From: Nocardia niwae NBRC 108934 = DSM 45340
Lineage (GTDB): Bacteria > Actinomycetota > Actinomycetes > Mycobacteriales > Mycobacteriaceae
NCBI RefSeq assembly: GCF_001613465.1
Contig: NZ_BDCK01000016.1
Location: 124,001-188,000 of the forward strand
Direction of reading: 5' to 3'
DNA: 64,000 nucleotides
Below the pieces are notes generated by a model. That model made no database searches, had not been told where the DNA came from, and worked only from the letters and a program-made list of their open reading frames with translations. Both the position numbers and the translations under genes were made by a program. This document shows positions 34,783 to 43,003 of the stretch, in pieces (position 1 is the stretch's first letter; each line of letters opens with the position of its first letter).

Positions 34783-35775
34783 TCATCGTCCGAAGCCGGC
34801 TGCCATCGGCTCCCGCTCGACGTCCTTGATGCCATCGACGATGCGGCCGAACTGCGCGATCGTCATCCGCTCGGCGAAGAACGACGGCACCATCAGCACC
34901 GCGGTGTCCCTGGTGGTCGCATAGAATTCCCGCAAACACCGGTAACCGACTTCTGGAACCATGTAAGGCTTGTCGTGCGGCAGGTGCACTGTGATCGCTT
35001 CGGTGTCCAGTATCGGCACGATCCCACGGCGCTGGATACGGCGCCCCAGCTCCAAGTCCGCGTACCAGCCCGTCGGGTCCAACTTGGTTTCGGCCCCACC
35101 GAGTTCATCGAACAGCCGCTTCGGCATGGAGTGGTTTCCGAAGCGCATGGCGAGCCATCCGACCGCGGAGTCACCGAATCTTCCCGTTGCGATAGTTTCC
35201 TCGATATCCGCGTACGAGGCCGGCCGCTTCGACATCATGACAATCCAGCCGAAATTCTCGCGCACGTCCGCCACCGAGAGCTGGAATTCACCGATCTGCA
35301 TGGCTTCGACCAAACTGGTGTGCGCGCTGTCGTCCCCGATGATGTCATTGCGTTCTCCGGTGATGACATCGCGTAACAGCTGCGTCGGCCAGCAGAACAA
35401 CTCACGTCCGACCACGAGCTTTTCGCCCGCGGTGCGGTGCGCGCGCACATGCCGCCGAAGCAGGCTCTTTTCCGCGAGATTGTCATCTATGGCGAAGAAC
35501 AGCAATTCGGAGCCCGCCGCAGCAGCAGCTACGTTGTAGGCCGTGCACATACCGGTCGGCGCCTGACGTTTCAAGACAAGATTGTCGGCGTCGATCCCCC
35601 ACTCGCTCAACAGCTCTTCGATCGGCATGTCGCTGCCGTCGTCGACGAGGATTATTTCATAGCGCTCGTCCGGCAGATCTTGATTGAGCAACGACTCCAG
35701 GGTCAACCGCAATCTGCTGGATCCCTGATGTTCTTCATTTATCCGGCATGGCAGCAAGACGGATATCTCGCGCAT
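34783..35775 (-). CDS. GT2 glycosyltransferase, copy 1
   Basis: A 330-residue GT-A enzyme starting MREISVLLPCRINEEHQG, with YEIILVDDGSD and LFFAIDDNLAE at the DxD position. Paralogue of the gene at 24789-25760, to which it is collinear over its whole length. First gene of the cluster. The pair may add two related sugars, or one may have become a partner or regulator. ATG 35775 fits the paralogue alignment. Confidence 0.9.
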   Translation of the reverse strand: MREISVLLPCRINEEHQGSSRLRLTLESLLNQDLPDERYEIILVDDGSDMPIEELLSEWGIDADNLVLKRQAPTGMCTAYNVAAAAAGSELLFFAIDDNLAEKSLLRRHVRAHRTAGEKLVVGRELFCWPTQLLRDVITGERNDIIGDDSAHTSLVEAMQIGEFQLSVADVRENFGWIVMMSKRPASYADIEETIATGRFGDSAVGWLAMRFGNHSMPKRLFDELGGAETKLDPTGWYADLELGRRIQRRGIVPILDTEAITVHLPHDKPYMVPEVGYRCLREFYATTRDTAVLMVPSFFAERMTIAQFGRIVDGIKDVEREPMAAGFGR

Positions 35776-35946
35776 TTTGTCCCGTTCTGATCATCGGAAT
35801 CGGTCGACGATGGACGACCTATCCGCGGATAACCCATAACTCATCGACATGTGCTGCCTGCAAATCCCTCCCGAGGTGCGCTGCCATGTGCTATTACCGC
35901 GTACGACGAGCGAACGTAACCGCCACGGAAATGGCCGCCGTGGCCC

Positions 35947-35952
35947 ATCATA
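35947..35952 (-). promoter_or_regulatory. -10 element of promoter C
   Basis: TATGAT on the minus strand, 76 bp past the end of the palindrome at 36029-36043, compared with 65 bp in promoters A and B: a difference of 11 bp, about one helical turn. The -35 region (near TCGTGT) is poor. The leader to the GT2 start would be about 165 bases. Confidence 0.4.
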
Positions 35953-36025
35953 GATACAATGCGCGTCGCTACACGATTGTTTTGGCCCGCGGCAGCGTCA
36001 TCGTCGCACGTTATCGGCAACAAGC

Positions 36026-36046
36026 CGGTGTCCGGACCGGACACCG
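36026..36046. promoter_or_regulatory. operator-like palindrome C
   Basis: Longest copy of the motif: CGGTGTCCG and CGGACACCG around GAC, 21 bp and perfect. It sits about 250 bp upstream of the first cluster gene. Together with the tRNA-Arg terminator and the -10 element it accounts for most recognisable signals in the gene-free stretch 35776-36288. Confidence 0.7.
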
Positions 36047-36250
36047 ATTCGCTGCAAGATCGGGTGAGATGGCCCGCATCGCACACCGCGCCTGCCGATG
36101 CGGAACGTCTGGTGCGGAGGACCGGACAGTTCGCCCGCCCAGCCGCCGTGGGCGGTCGGGGAGCCGGCCACACAGCCGTACGCCGCTCCCCTCCTGACGG
36201 CTACACGCGCATGGAGCCAGGCGGCCGACCATGTTGTCACCACACGCGCG

Positions 36251-36282
36251 AAGGCCCCTCCGCAATGAGTCGGAGGGGCCTT
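36251..36282 (-). terminator. terminator-like hairpin downstream of tRNA-Arg
   Basis: 12-bp perfect stem AAGGCCCCTCCG/CGGAGGGGCCTT with an 8-base loop, 6 bp downstream of the tRNA-Arg 3' end. No clear T-run follows. Confidence 0.65.
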
Positions 36283-36288
36283 CGTAAG

Positions 36289-36361
36289 TGCGCCCGAAGG
36301 GATTCGAACCCCTAACCTTCTGATCCGTAGTCAGATGCTCTATCCGTTGAGCTACGGGCGC
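36289..36361 (-). tRNA. tRNA-Arg (anticodon ACG)
   Basis: 73 nt with acceptor stem GCGCCCG/CGGGCGC, anticodon loop CTACGGA reading ACG (substrate of TadA), and T-arm GGTTCGAATCC. CCA not encoded. It marks the upstream edge of the acquired-looking cluster. Confidence 0.95.
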
Positions 36362-36395
36362 CTGTGTTCTTCAGTTGTGCCCGGTTTCCCGGGTG

Positions 36396-36485
36396 TGGCG
36401 GAGGCGAGAGGATTTGAACCTCCGGTCCCCGTGAAGGGACAACTCATTAGCAGTGAGTCCCATTCGGCCGCTCTGGCACGCCTCC
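36396..36485 (-). tRNA. tRNA-Ser (anticodon GCT)
   Basis: Class II tRNA with acceptor stem GGAGGCG/CGCCTCC, anticodon loop CTGCTAA reading GCT, a long variable arm, and T-arm GGTTCAAATCC. CCA appears encoded after the discriminator G (36396-36398). It lies 34 bp upstream of tRNA-Arg on the same strand, probably in one transcript. Confidence 0.95.
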
Positions 36486-36573
36486 TGGAGCCTTCTCTTC
36501 GAGGGCACCGGTCCTTTCGAACCGCCGAGCAGAAAGGTTACAGCAGCTACCGTCCAGATCACAAAACGGCTGG

Positions 36574-37278
36574 TCAGCGCAGGTTACTGTCGAACCAATC
36601 GAAGATTCTGGTCTGCGAATCGACCGCATCACCGTCGTCGGTCTCGGAGGTGTCGGCGCGGTGATGCAGGCCGGGGTAGGTGACCACCAGGCTGGCGACC
36701 GCGGCGCGGGCGGTCGCGTCGCGTAGCTCGTCGACCTGGGCGGGCGGGGTGGCCGGGTCGTCGGCGCCGAACAGGCCCAGCCACGGCGCCTGCAGGTGGG
36801 GGGCGGCGCGCACGAGGGCGTCGGCCTGCTCGGTGAGCGGCTCGGTGATGCCGTGCGCCGCGACGCTCACGGCGGCGCCGATCGGACGATTGGTCGCGAC
36901 CAGGAACGCGGCGGTGCCCGCGGAATCGAAGCCGAGCACGCCGATGGTGTCGGGGAAGACCCCGCGCCGGGTGAGCCAGTCGAAGCAGGCGTCGAAGTCC
37001 TGGAACAGCTCGTCGCCGAAGACTCCGGCGCCGGGGTCTTCGTCCGCCCGATGGAAGAGTTTGGGCGCTACCACGGTCCACCCTTCGCCCGCCAGCGCGT
37101 TCATCAGGTCGCGTAACGCGCCGGTGAACTCGCGCGACTCGTGCAGCACCACGATCCCGCCGCGGGCGTTTCCTTCCGGCTCCACCACTGTGATGGGCAC
37201 CTGCCCACCGCTGGCCGGCCGCTCGTCTTCCTGGTCGCTACCCCGCAGCGGGGCCATATCGTCGTAGGTGCCCGACAT
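36574..37278 (-). CDS. dienelactone hydrolase-family alpha/beta hydrolase
   Basis: A 234-residue protein: RGGIVVLHESREFTGALRDLMN and GWTVVAPKLFHR are DLH hallmarks, and YPGLHHRAD supplies the His. The nucleophile elbow is GVLGFDSAG, with Ser where classical dienelactone hydrolases have Cys (GxCxG). The open frame extends far upstream, but ATG 37278 is the natural start. Substrate unknown. Confidence 0.85.
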   Translation of the reverse strand: MSGTYDDMAPLRGSDQEDERPASGGQVPITVVEPEGNARGGIVVLHESREFTGALRDLMNALAGEGWTVVAPKLFHRADEDPGAGVFGDELFQDFDACFDWLTRRGVFPDTIGVLGFDSAGTAAFLVATNRPIGAAVSVAAHGITEPLTEQADALVRAAPHLQAPWLGLFGADDPATPPAQVDELRDATARAAVASLVVTYPGLHHRADTSETDDGDAVDSQTRIFDWFDSNLR

Positions 37279-37395
37279 GAAACCAGCGTAGGGCGAGTTG
37301 CTGATCTTCGGTAGAAATTGCACGTGAGGGCCTATAACCCAGAGAATTTCCGGTACGCCGATCGGGTTGGTGACCGTCCGGATTAGGGTTGGAGT

Positions 37396-38469
37396 GTGAC
37401 AGCGCAGATCCGGCCGGACCTCGAATCGATCCCGGCGTACACCCCCGGCCGCAGCAATCCCGGCGCGGTCAAGCTGGCCAGCAACGAGACGACCGTCGGG
37501 CCGCTGCCCGCCGCCGCCAAGGCCATCGCCGAGGCGGCCGAGCTGGCCAACCGGTATCCGGACAATCAGGTCACCGAGCTGCGGACAGCGCTGGCCGAGT
37601 TCCTCGGGGTCGGCTACGAGAATGTCGCGGTCGGCTGCGGCAGCGTGGCGCTGTGCCAGGAACTGGTGCAGATCACCTGCTCGTCCCCGTCCGACGAGGT
37701 GCTGTTCGCGTGGCGCTCGTTCGAGGCGTACCCGATCGTCACCAAGGTGGGCAACGCCACCGCCGTGCAGGTCCCGCTCACGCCGGGCCAGGTGCACGAT
37801 CTGGACGCGCTGGCCGCCGCCGTCACGGAGCGGACCAAGTTGGTCTTCGTCTGCAACCCGAACAACCCGACGGGGACCGCCGTCGGCAAGGCCGAGCTGG
37901 TCCGGTTCCTGGACGCGGTGCCGTCGCACGTGCTGGTGGTGCTGGACGAGGCGTACTACGAGTACGTGCGGCTGGCCGACCACCCCGACGGCGTCGAGAT
38001 CGGCCGCACCAGGCCCAATGTGGTTGTGCTGCGCACCTTCTCCAAGGCATACGGTCTGGCGGGCCTCCGGGTCGGTTACGCGGTGGGCGCCCCGGCCGTG
38101 ATCACGGCGCTGCTGAAGGTGCACATCCCGTTCAGCGTGAACCGGCTCGCGCAGGCGGCGGCGATCGCGTCGCTGGAGTCACGCCACGAATTGCTGGATC
38201 GCACCGACCTTCTGGTCACCGAGCGCGAGCGGGTGCGCGACGCGCTGGTGGCGATGGGGTATCCGGTGCCGCCGAGCGAGGCGAATTTCGTCTGGCTGCC
38301 GCTGGGGGCGCGCAGCGCCGAGTTCGGCGAGGCCAGCGCGGCGGCCGGGGTGCTGGTGCGGCCGTACGGAACCGACGGCGTGCGCGTCACCATCGGTGAC
38401 CCGCACGAGAACGACCTGTTCCTGAGCTTCGCCGGTGAGCCGGAAGTGCTGGCCCGGTTCCTGGCCTAG
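37396..38469 (+). CDS. pat: aromatic amino acid / histidinol-phosphate aminotransferase
   Basis: Class I/II PLP aminotransferase of 357 residues, of the HisC2/Pat type that makes phenylalanine or tyrosine from the keto acid. PGRSNPGAVKLASNETTVG opens the protein; NPNNPTGT, LDEAYYEYV (Asp) and TFSKAYGLAGLRVGY (Schiff-base Lys) follow. GTG start. Its stop overlaps that of the convergent esterase. In mycobacteria the orthologue also lies near serine and arginine tRNAs, as I remember. Confidence 0.9.
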   Translation: MTAQIRPDLESIPAYTPGRSNPGAVKLASNETTVGPLPAAAKAIAEAAELANRYPDNQVTELRTALAEFLGVGYENVAVGCGSVALCQELVQITCSSPSDEVLFAWRSFEAYPIVTKVGNATAVQVPLTPGQVHDLDALAAAVTERTKLVFVCNPNNPTGTAVGKAELVRFLDAVPSHVLVVLDEAYYEYVRLADHPDGVEIGRTRPNVVVLRTFSKAYGLAGLRVGYAVGAPAVITALLKVHIPFSVNRLAQAAAIASLESRHELLDRTDLLVTERERVRDALVAMGYPVPPSEANFVWLPLGARSAEFGEASAAAGVLVRPYGTDGVRVTIGDPHENDLFLSFAGEPEVLARFLA

Positions 38470-39548
38470 CGGACCCCGATCGCGGGCGCGATCGTCGGCC
38501 AGGAGAGGGCGAGCTCGTCCTCCCAGTAGGGCCAGGAGTGCGTGCCGGTGGCCCGGAAGTGGGCGGTGATCGGGATGCCGAGCGACCGCAGCCGATCGGT
38601 GAGCCGCCGGGTGCAGGCGTTGGTGGCGGCCTCCAGCGGCCCGCCGAACGTGATGGCGCTGGGCAGGTCGACGTTCGGCGTGCCGGGCACATCGTGCACG
38701 CCGGGCAGGCCGCTGCCGACCGACAGATAGATCGTCTTGCCGCGCAACGCGTCCGCGTGCAGGGTGACGTCGTGCGCCAGCCAGGCCGGGTCGTCCTGCT
38801 TGCCGAACATGTTGTCCGGCTCCCCCATGTAGGTGGCCACCACAGCGCGCGCCTGCGCCTGGCCGATGTCGGTGCCCATCGAGAAGCAGCCGCTGTGCGC
38901 CGCGATCGCCTTGTAGAGCGTCGGCTGCCGGAAGGCGAGCATCATCGCTGCCTCCGCGCCCATCGAGACGCCCATGACCGCGTTGGTGCCGTTGCCGTCG
39001 AACTTCGCGTCGATCAGCGGGGGCAGTTCCTTGGCGAGGAACGTCTCCCACTTGTTGGTCCCGAGCACCGGGTCGGGCTGCTGCCAGTCGGTGTAGAAGC
39101 TGGCCGGACCGCCCACGGTGAGCACGACGTTGACGTCCTTGTCCGCGTAGAAGCGGTCGGCGTGCCCGAGTTCGGTCCAGTTGTTGCTGTCGGGGCTCGC
39201 GCTGCGGCCGTCGAGCATGTACACGGTGGGCCGCGGACGTGACTGGTCGCGCGGCAGCAGCACCTGCACCTCGACCACCCGGCTCATCGCGGGCGAGGCG
39301 ACGTACACACGCAGCCATCGATCGTTGATCGGTTCGATGCGCTCGATCCGCGGGGTCGAAGGTTGCTTGCTGGTCGGCTCGGCCGGGCCCGGGCCGTCGG
39401 CGGACCCGGTGTTCACCGGCGGAGGATTACCGGGCGCCGCCGTGACCTGCGGGGCACCGAAAGACACCGCACCGGAGACGAGTGCGGCACTGATCAAGGC
39501 GCTGGAGAGCCAACGCCGCACCCCGCGGCGACACAGCATGCGAACCAT
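38466..39548 (-). CDS. secreted antigen-85-like mycolyltransferase/esterase
   Basis: About 360 residues. An Arg-rich start and hydrophobic helix (SSALISAALVSGAVSFGAP) form a signal peptide, followed by a Pro/Ser linker. The alpha/beta-hydrolase domain has GVSMGAEAAM (Ser nucleophile) and a late GTHSWPYWEDEL His motif typical of antigen 85 enzymes that transfer mycolates to trehalose and arabinogalactan. Start ATG 39548 or 39539. Acts outside the membrane. Confidence 0.87.
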   Translation of the reverse strand: MVRMLCRRGVRRWLSSALISAALVSGAVSFGAPQVTAAPGNPPPVNTGSADGPGPAEPTSKQPSTPRIERIEPINDRWLRVYVASPAMSRVVEVQVLLPRDQSRPRPTVYMLDGRSASPDSNNWTELGHADRFYADKDVNVVLTVGGPASFYTDWQQPDPVLGTNKWETFLAKELPPLIDAKFDGNGTNAVMGVSMGAEAAMMLAFRQPTLYKAIAAHSGCFSMGTDIGQAQARAVVATYMGEPDNMFGKQDDPAWLAHDVTLHADALRGKTIYLSVGSGLPGVHDVPGTPNVDLPSAITFGGPLEAATNACTRRLTDRLRSLGIPITAHFRATGTHSWPYWEDELALSWPTIAPAIGVR

Positions 39549-39610
39549 CCTGCCAGAGACGCCGAGGGCGGATCGAAGCCTGTTGTCGTGTCCAGGAACA
39601 CGCACGGCGC

Positions 39611-40660
39611 TCACCGGGCGGCCAGACCGTCCTGCCAGCGCCGCTCCACACCGGCGAGACGCCACACCGCGATGGCGACCGCCCAGGTGAGCACGAACAA
39701 TCCGACGATGATGAAACCGAGATCGCCCAGGTCGAGATTCCCGACCCAGGCGACGACGCCCGATTCGACCTCGAGCCTCTCGGCGAAGATCGAGACGATC
39801 TCCTGCCCACCGATCAGCAGCGCCACCGCCACCGACAGACCCGTGATCACCAGGTTGTAGTAGATCTTCCGCACCGGCCTGGCGAAGGCCCAGTCGTAGG
39901 CGAAGCTCATGAAAGAGCCGTCCAGCGAGTCGAACAGCGCCATGCCCGCCGAGAAAAGCACGGGCAGTACCAGGATGGAATACCAGGGCAGCCCGGTGGC
40001 CGCCGCGCCGCCCGCGATCACCAGCAGTCCGACCTCGGTGACGGTGTCGAAGCCGAGGCCGAACAGCACGCCCACCGGGTACATGTGCCCGGGCCTGCGA
40101 ACGAGGCCGATCACCGGCCGCAGCACCCGGTTGAGCAGGCCCCGGCTGTCCAGCTGCCTTTCCAACTGCGCCTCGTCGTACTCGCCGCGGCGCATCTGCC
40201 GGAACACCCGCCAGATCCCTGTCAGCGACGCCAGATTGAGCAGGCCGATCAGGATCAGGAAGGTCCCCGAGACACCGGTGCCCCATAGGCCCGTCCAGCG
40301 TTGCAGGGCCGAATCCTCGTCTTCCAGGCTGGACGCCAGTGCTCGTATGCCGAACGCGAGCAAGGCCACCAGCACGAACACCACGGTGGAGTGGCCGAGC
40401 GCGAACCAGAAGCCGACCGTATGGACCCTTCCCTTGCCGCTCTCCGCCACCAGTTTTCGCGTGGTGTTGTCGATCGCGGCGATATGGTCGGCGTCGAACG
40501 CGTGGCGCATGCCGAGCGTGTAGGCCGTCACCCCGAGTCCGACGCCGAACACCGAACCCTCGATCACATAGTGATTCGGTGCCACGAACAGCAGAAGCGT
40601 CCCCCAGCCGAGGACGTGCAGCGCGACGACGGTGACGGCCATACCGATGACACTGCGCAC
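39611..40660 (-). CDS. NiCoT nickel/cobalt permease
   Basis: About 349 residues with eight hydrophobic helices. RHAFDADHIAAIDN is the signature metal motif of the HoxN/NixA family; FGLGFDTVTEVGLL and FSAGMALFDSLDG are the second and third motifs. It imports Ni(II) and/or Co(II). GTG 40660 is chosen because GAGGGG lies 7 bp before it; the open frame extends to 40699. No cobalamin-riboswitch box was seen upstream. Confidence 0.92.
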   Translation of the reverse strand: MRSVIGMAVTVVALHVLGWGTLLLFVAPNHYVIEGSVFGVGLGVTAYTLGMRHAFDADHIAAIDNTTRKLVAESGKGRVHTVGFWFALGHSTVVFVLVALLAFGIRALASSLEDEDSALQRWTGLWGTGVSGTFLILIGLLNLASLTGIWRVFRQMRRGEYDEAQLERQLDSRGLLNRVLRPVIGLVRRPGHMYPVGVLFGLGFDTVTEVGLLVIAGGAAATGLPWYSILVLPVLFSAGMALFDSLDGSFMSFAYDWAFARPVRKIYYNLVITGLSVAVALLIGGQEIVSIFAERLEVESGVVAWVGNLDLGDLGFIIVGLFVLTWAVAIAVWRLAGVERRWQDGLAAR

Positions 40661-41080
40661 GAGTGAACCCCTCAGCCCCCGAAAAGCAGACCCGGTCAAC
40701 GATACTCGACACCGCTGATTCCGGTTCGCGTCTCCGGCTGATCCAGCAAATCCAGCAAATCATGGCACACCATCAGCACACCGGTCGTACGCTGAGCGCC
40801 TGGCCATTTCCCGGTATCGAACCAGGACGGACATGATCGGGTATTCGCACCGCTGGCGTCGAGGCCACCGCGCTGCGCTTCGGTGCGCGACGCGGACCGG
40901 ACGCCCGGTTCGCGGCCGCGACATCCCCTCTGTCGTCCGGGCGAGGCGTGGGCGAAAGCTATTTCGTGGCATCTGCCTGGCGCGCCTTCGCGGGCCCCCG
41001 CCACGCCGGCGGTACCGGCGCGAATTCTCTGCTCGATTCTTCTGTTCCACCGCAGGATCCATGCCCGACCGGAGAAAACC
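40661..41080. other. gene-free divergent promoter region
   Basis: About 420 bp between the permease and nitric oxide synthase starts. It contains ATCCAGCAA twice in tandem (near 40740-40758) and GC-rich shadow frames only. No RNA gene or clear operator was recognised. Confidence 0.5.
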
Positions 41081-42232
41081 GTGAATCCAGTGTCACCCGC
41101 CTGCTCGCTCGCGAACGTATCGGACCCAACGACCTGTCTTCCCGATCTGGAACGCCGGATGCGGGAGTGCGACGAGTTCTTCCGGCTGCCGGAACTGGCG
41201 CACCTGAACGCTCAGCGCAGACGCAGCGCGCTGGAGCAGCTCGAACAGACCGGGACCTATCTCCAGACCGCCGAGGAGATCCTGATCGGCGCCAAGCTCG
41301 CGTGGCGTAATCACGCCCGCTGCGTGGGCCGGAAACATTGGCGCTCGCTCAAATTGCTCGACGCCCGCCGGGTGCGTACGGCGCGCGATCTGGCCGAGGT
41401 CTGCTGGCAGCACCTGCACATGGCCACCAACGGCGGCGCCATCCAGTCGATGATCACCGTCGGGCCGCCGCGGCAGCCGGACGGGCGCGAATTCCGCATC
41501 GTCAGCCCACAGATCATCCGCTACGCGGGTTATCGCAACGGGGACGGCACGGTCACCGGCGACGCCGCCAACGTCGAACTCACCGAATTCGCCATGACGC
41601 TCGGGTGGCGCGGCGCCGGTACGCCTTTCGACATCCTTCCGCTGCTGATCAGCACACCGGACGAGCCGATACGCTGGTTCAACATCCCGCCCGAGCTCAC
41701 GCGCGAGGTGGAACTGGAGCACCCGGAGTTCGAGTGGTTCGCCGGTCTCGGCCTGCGCTGGCACGCGCTGCCCGCCGTGTCCGACATGAATCTCGAGGTC
41801 GGCGGCATGACCTATCCGTTCGCTCCGTTCAACGGCTGGTATCTGGGCGCGGAGATCGGGGCGCGCAATCTCAGCGACGCCAACCGCTACAACATGCTCC
41901 CGCTCATCGCGGAGATGATGTGCCTGGACACCAGGGCCGAACGCAATCTCTGGCGCGATCAGGCGCTGGTCGAGCTCAACCGGGCGGTGCTCTACAGCTT
42001 CCGCAAGTCGGGCGTGTACATAGTCGACCACCACACCGTCGCCAAGCAGTTCTGCGATCACGTTCAGCGCGAGGAAGCCGCGGGCCGCGCGTGCCCCACC
42101 GACTGGTCCTGGATCAACCCGCCGATCTCCTCGGGACTGACCCCGACCTTCCACCGCTACTACGATCCGCCCGACATGGATATCCGTCCGAACTTCGTCC
42201 GCAGAGACGTCGCTGCGGGCCCGACGTTGTAA
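41081..42232 (+). CDS. nos: bacterial nitric oxide synthase oxygenase
   Basis: Haem- and pterin-dependent oxidation of L-arginine to citrulline and nitric oxide. The 383-residue protein is the oxygenase domain only. WRNHARCVGR carries the haem thiolate Cys (about residue 81); RWHALPAVSDMNLEVGG and PFNGWYLGAEIGARNL line the arginine and pterin sites. GTG 41081 follows CCGGAGAAAACC. A separate reductase must supply electrons; none is adjacent. Confidence 0.95.
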   Translation: MNPVSPACSLANVSDPTTCLPDLERRMRECDEFFRLPELAHLNAQRRRSALEQLEQTGTYLQTAEEILIGAKLAWRNHARCVGRKHWRSLKLLDARRVRTARDLAEVCWQHLHMATNGGAIQSMITVGPPRQPDGREFRIVSPQIIRYAGYRNGDGTVTGDAANVELTEFAMTLGWRGAGTPFDILPLLISTPDEPIRWFNIPPELTREVELEHPEFEWFAGLGLRWHALPAVSDMNLEVGGMTYPFAPFNGWYLGAEIGARNLSDANRYNMLPLIAEMMCLDTRAERNLWRDQALVELNRAVLYSFRKSGVYIVDHHTVAKQFCDHVQREEAAGRACPTDWSWINPPISSGLTPTFHRYYDPPDMDIRPNFVRRDVAAGPTL

Positions 42233-42352
42233 CCAGCGCGACAGCGCCACGAACGGTGTCGCCGGGCGGGGTACGGGGGTTGGACTCCCACAAGACATTG
42301 CGGAACGAGCAGGGCTCGCTCTCCATGAGCGTGCATCGCCCAGCGAGTGTTG

Positions 42353-42437
42353 CGGAGACGGAGGGATTTGAACCCCCGGTCGCTCTCGCGACGCTCGCTT
42401 TCAAGGCGAGTGCATTCGGCCGCTCTGCCACGTCTCC
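42353..42437 (-). tRNA. tRNA-Ser (anticodon TGA)
   Basis: Class II tRNA with acceptor stem GGAGACG/CGTCTCC, discriminator G, anticodon loop CTTGAAA reading TGA, long variable arm, and T-arm GGTTCAAATCC. CCA not encoded. Confidence 0.95.
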
Positions 42438-42461
42438 AGGGACCCGATCGTAGCGGACGGA

Positions 42462-42962
42462 TCAGCCGGAGTGCTTGCCGATTTCCTCGTCGACGCGTTC
42501 GAAGACGTCGCCGATCACCTCGAGCTGGGCCGGGGCGAGCAGGTCGATGAAGTGGCGGCGGACGGCTTCCACGTGGCCGGGCGCGGCGGCTTGCAGGCGG
42601 CGCAAGCCCTCGTCGGTGAGTTCGGCCAGCACACCTCGGCCGTCCTCCAGGCAGGTATTGCGGCGGACCATCTGCTGCGCCTCCAGCCGCCGGATCTGAT
42701 GGGTCAGCTTGCTGCGCGAAGACAGCACACCGTCGGCCAGCTCGCTCATTCGCAGCGAGCGGTCGGGCGCCTCGGAGAGCAGGACCAGGATCCGGTATTC
42801 GGCGACGGTCAGGTCGCTGTCCCGCTGCAATTGACGATTCAGCGCCGTCATCAGGCGCTGGTGGCCGTCCATGTAAGCGCGCCATGCGCGCTGCTGGGCC
42901 GGGGTCAGCCAGCGTGGCTCGGCCAGGACGCGACCGCTCGGTTCGGGATGCACGGTGGCCAT
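42462..42962 (-). CDS. MarR-family transcriptional regulator
   Basis: A 166-residue winged-helix protein: LTVAEYRILVLLSEAPDRSL, RMSELADGVLSSRSKLTHQI (recognition helix) and RRLEAQQMVRR, ending with a helical dimer region. ATG 42962 gives a typical length. The neighbouring FMN oxidase (minus strand, 43004-44185) ends 41 bp upstream of this start, so the two may be co-transcribed. Ligand and targets unknown. Confidence 0.9.
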   Translation of the reverse strand: MATVHPEPSGRVLAEPRWLTPAQQRAWRAYMDGHQRLMTALNRQLQRDSDLTVAEYRILVLLSEAPDRSLRMSELADGVLSSRSKLTHQIRRLEAQQMVRRNTCLEDGRGVLAELTDEGLRRLQAAAPGHVEAVRRHFIDLLAPAQLEVIGDVFERVDEEIGKHSG

Positions 42963-43003
42963 TCTATGCGCGACGAACTGCGGAAACGGGCAACTCTCGC
43001 AGG

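Noticed and set aside
36289-36361. Attachment-site duplication of the tRNA-Arg 3' end near 19.1 kb
   Set aside because: I looked for GGGATTCGAAC or its complement around 19.0-19.3 kb and did not find it.
40661-41080. Cobalamin riboswitch before the NiCoT permease
   Set aside because: No B12-box (GCCACTG-like) was seen on the transcribed strand in this gap.
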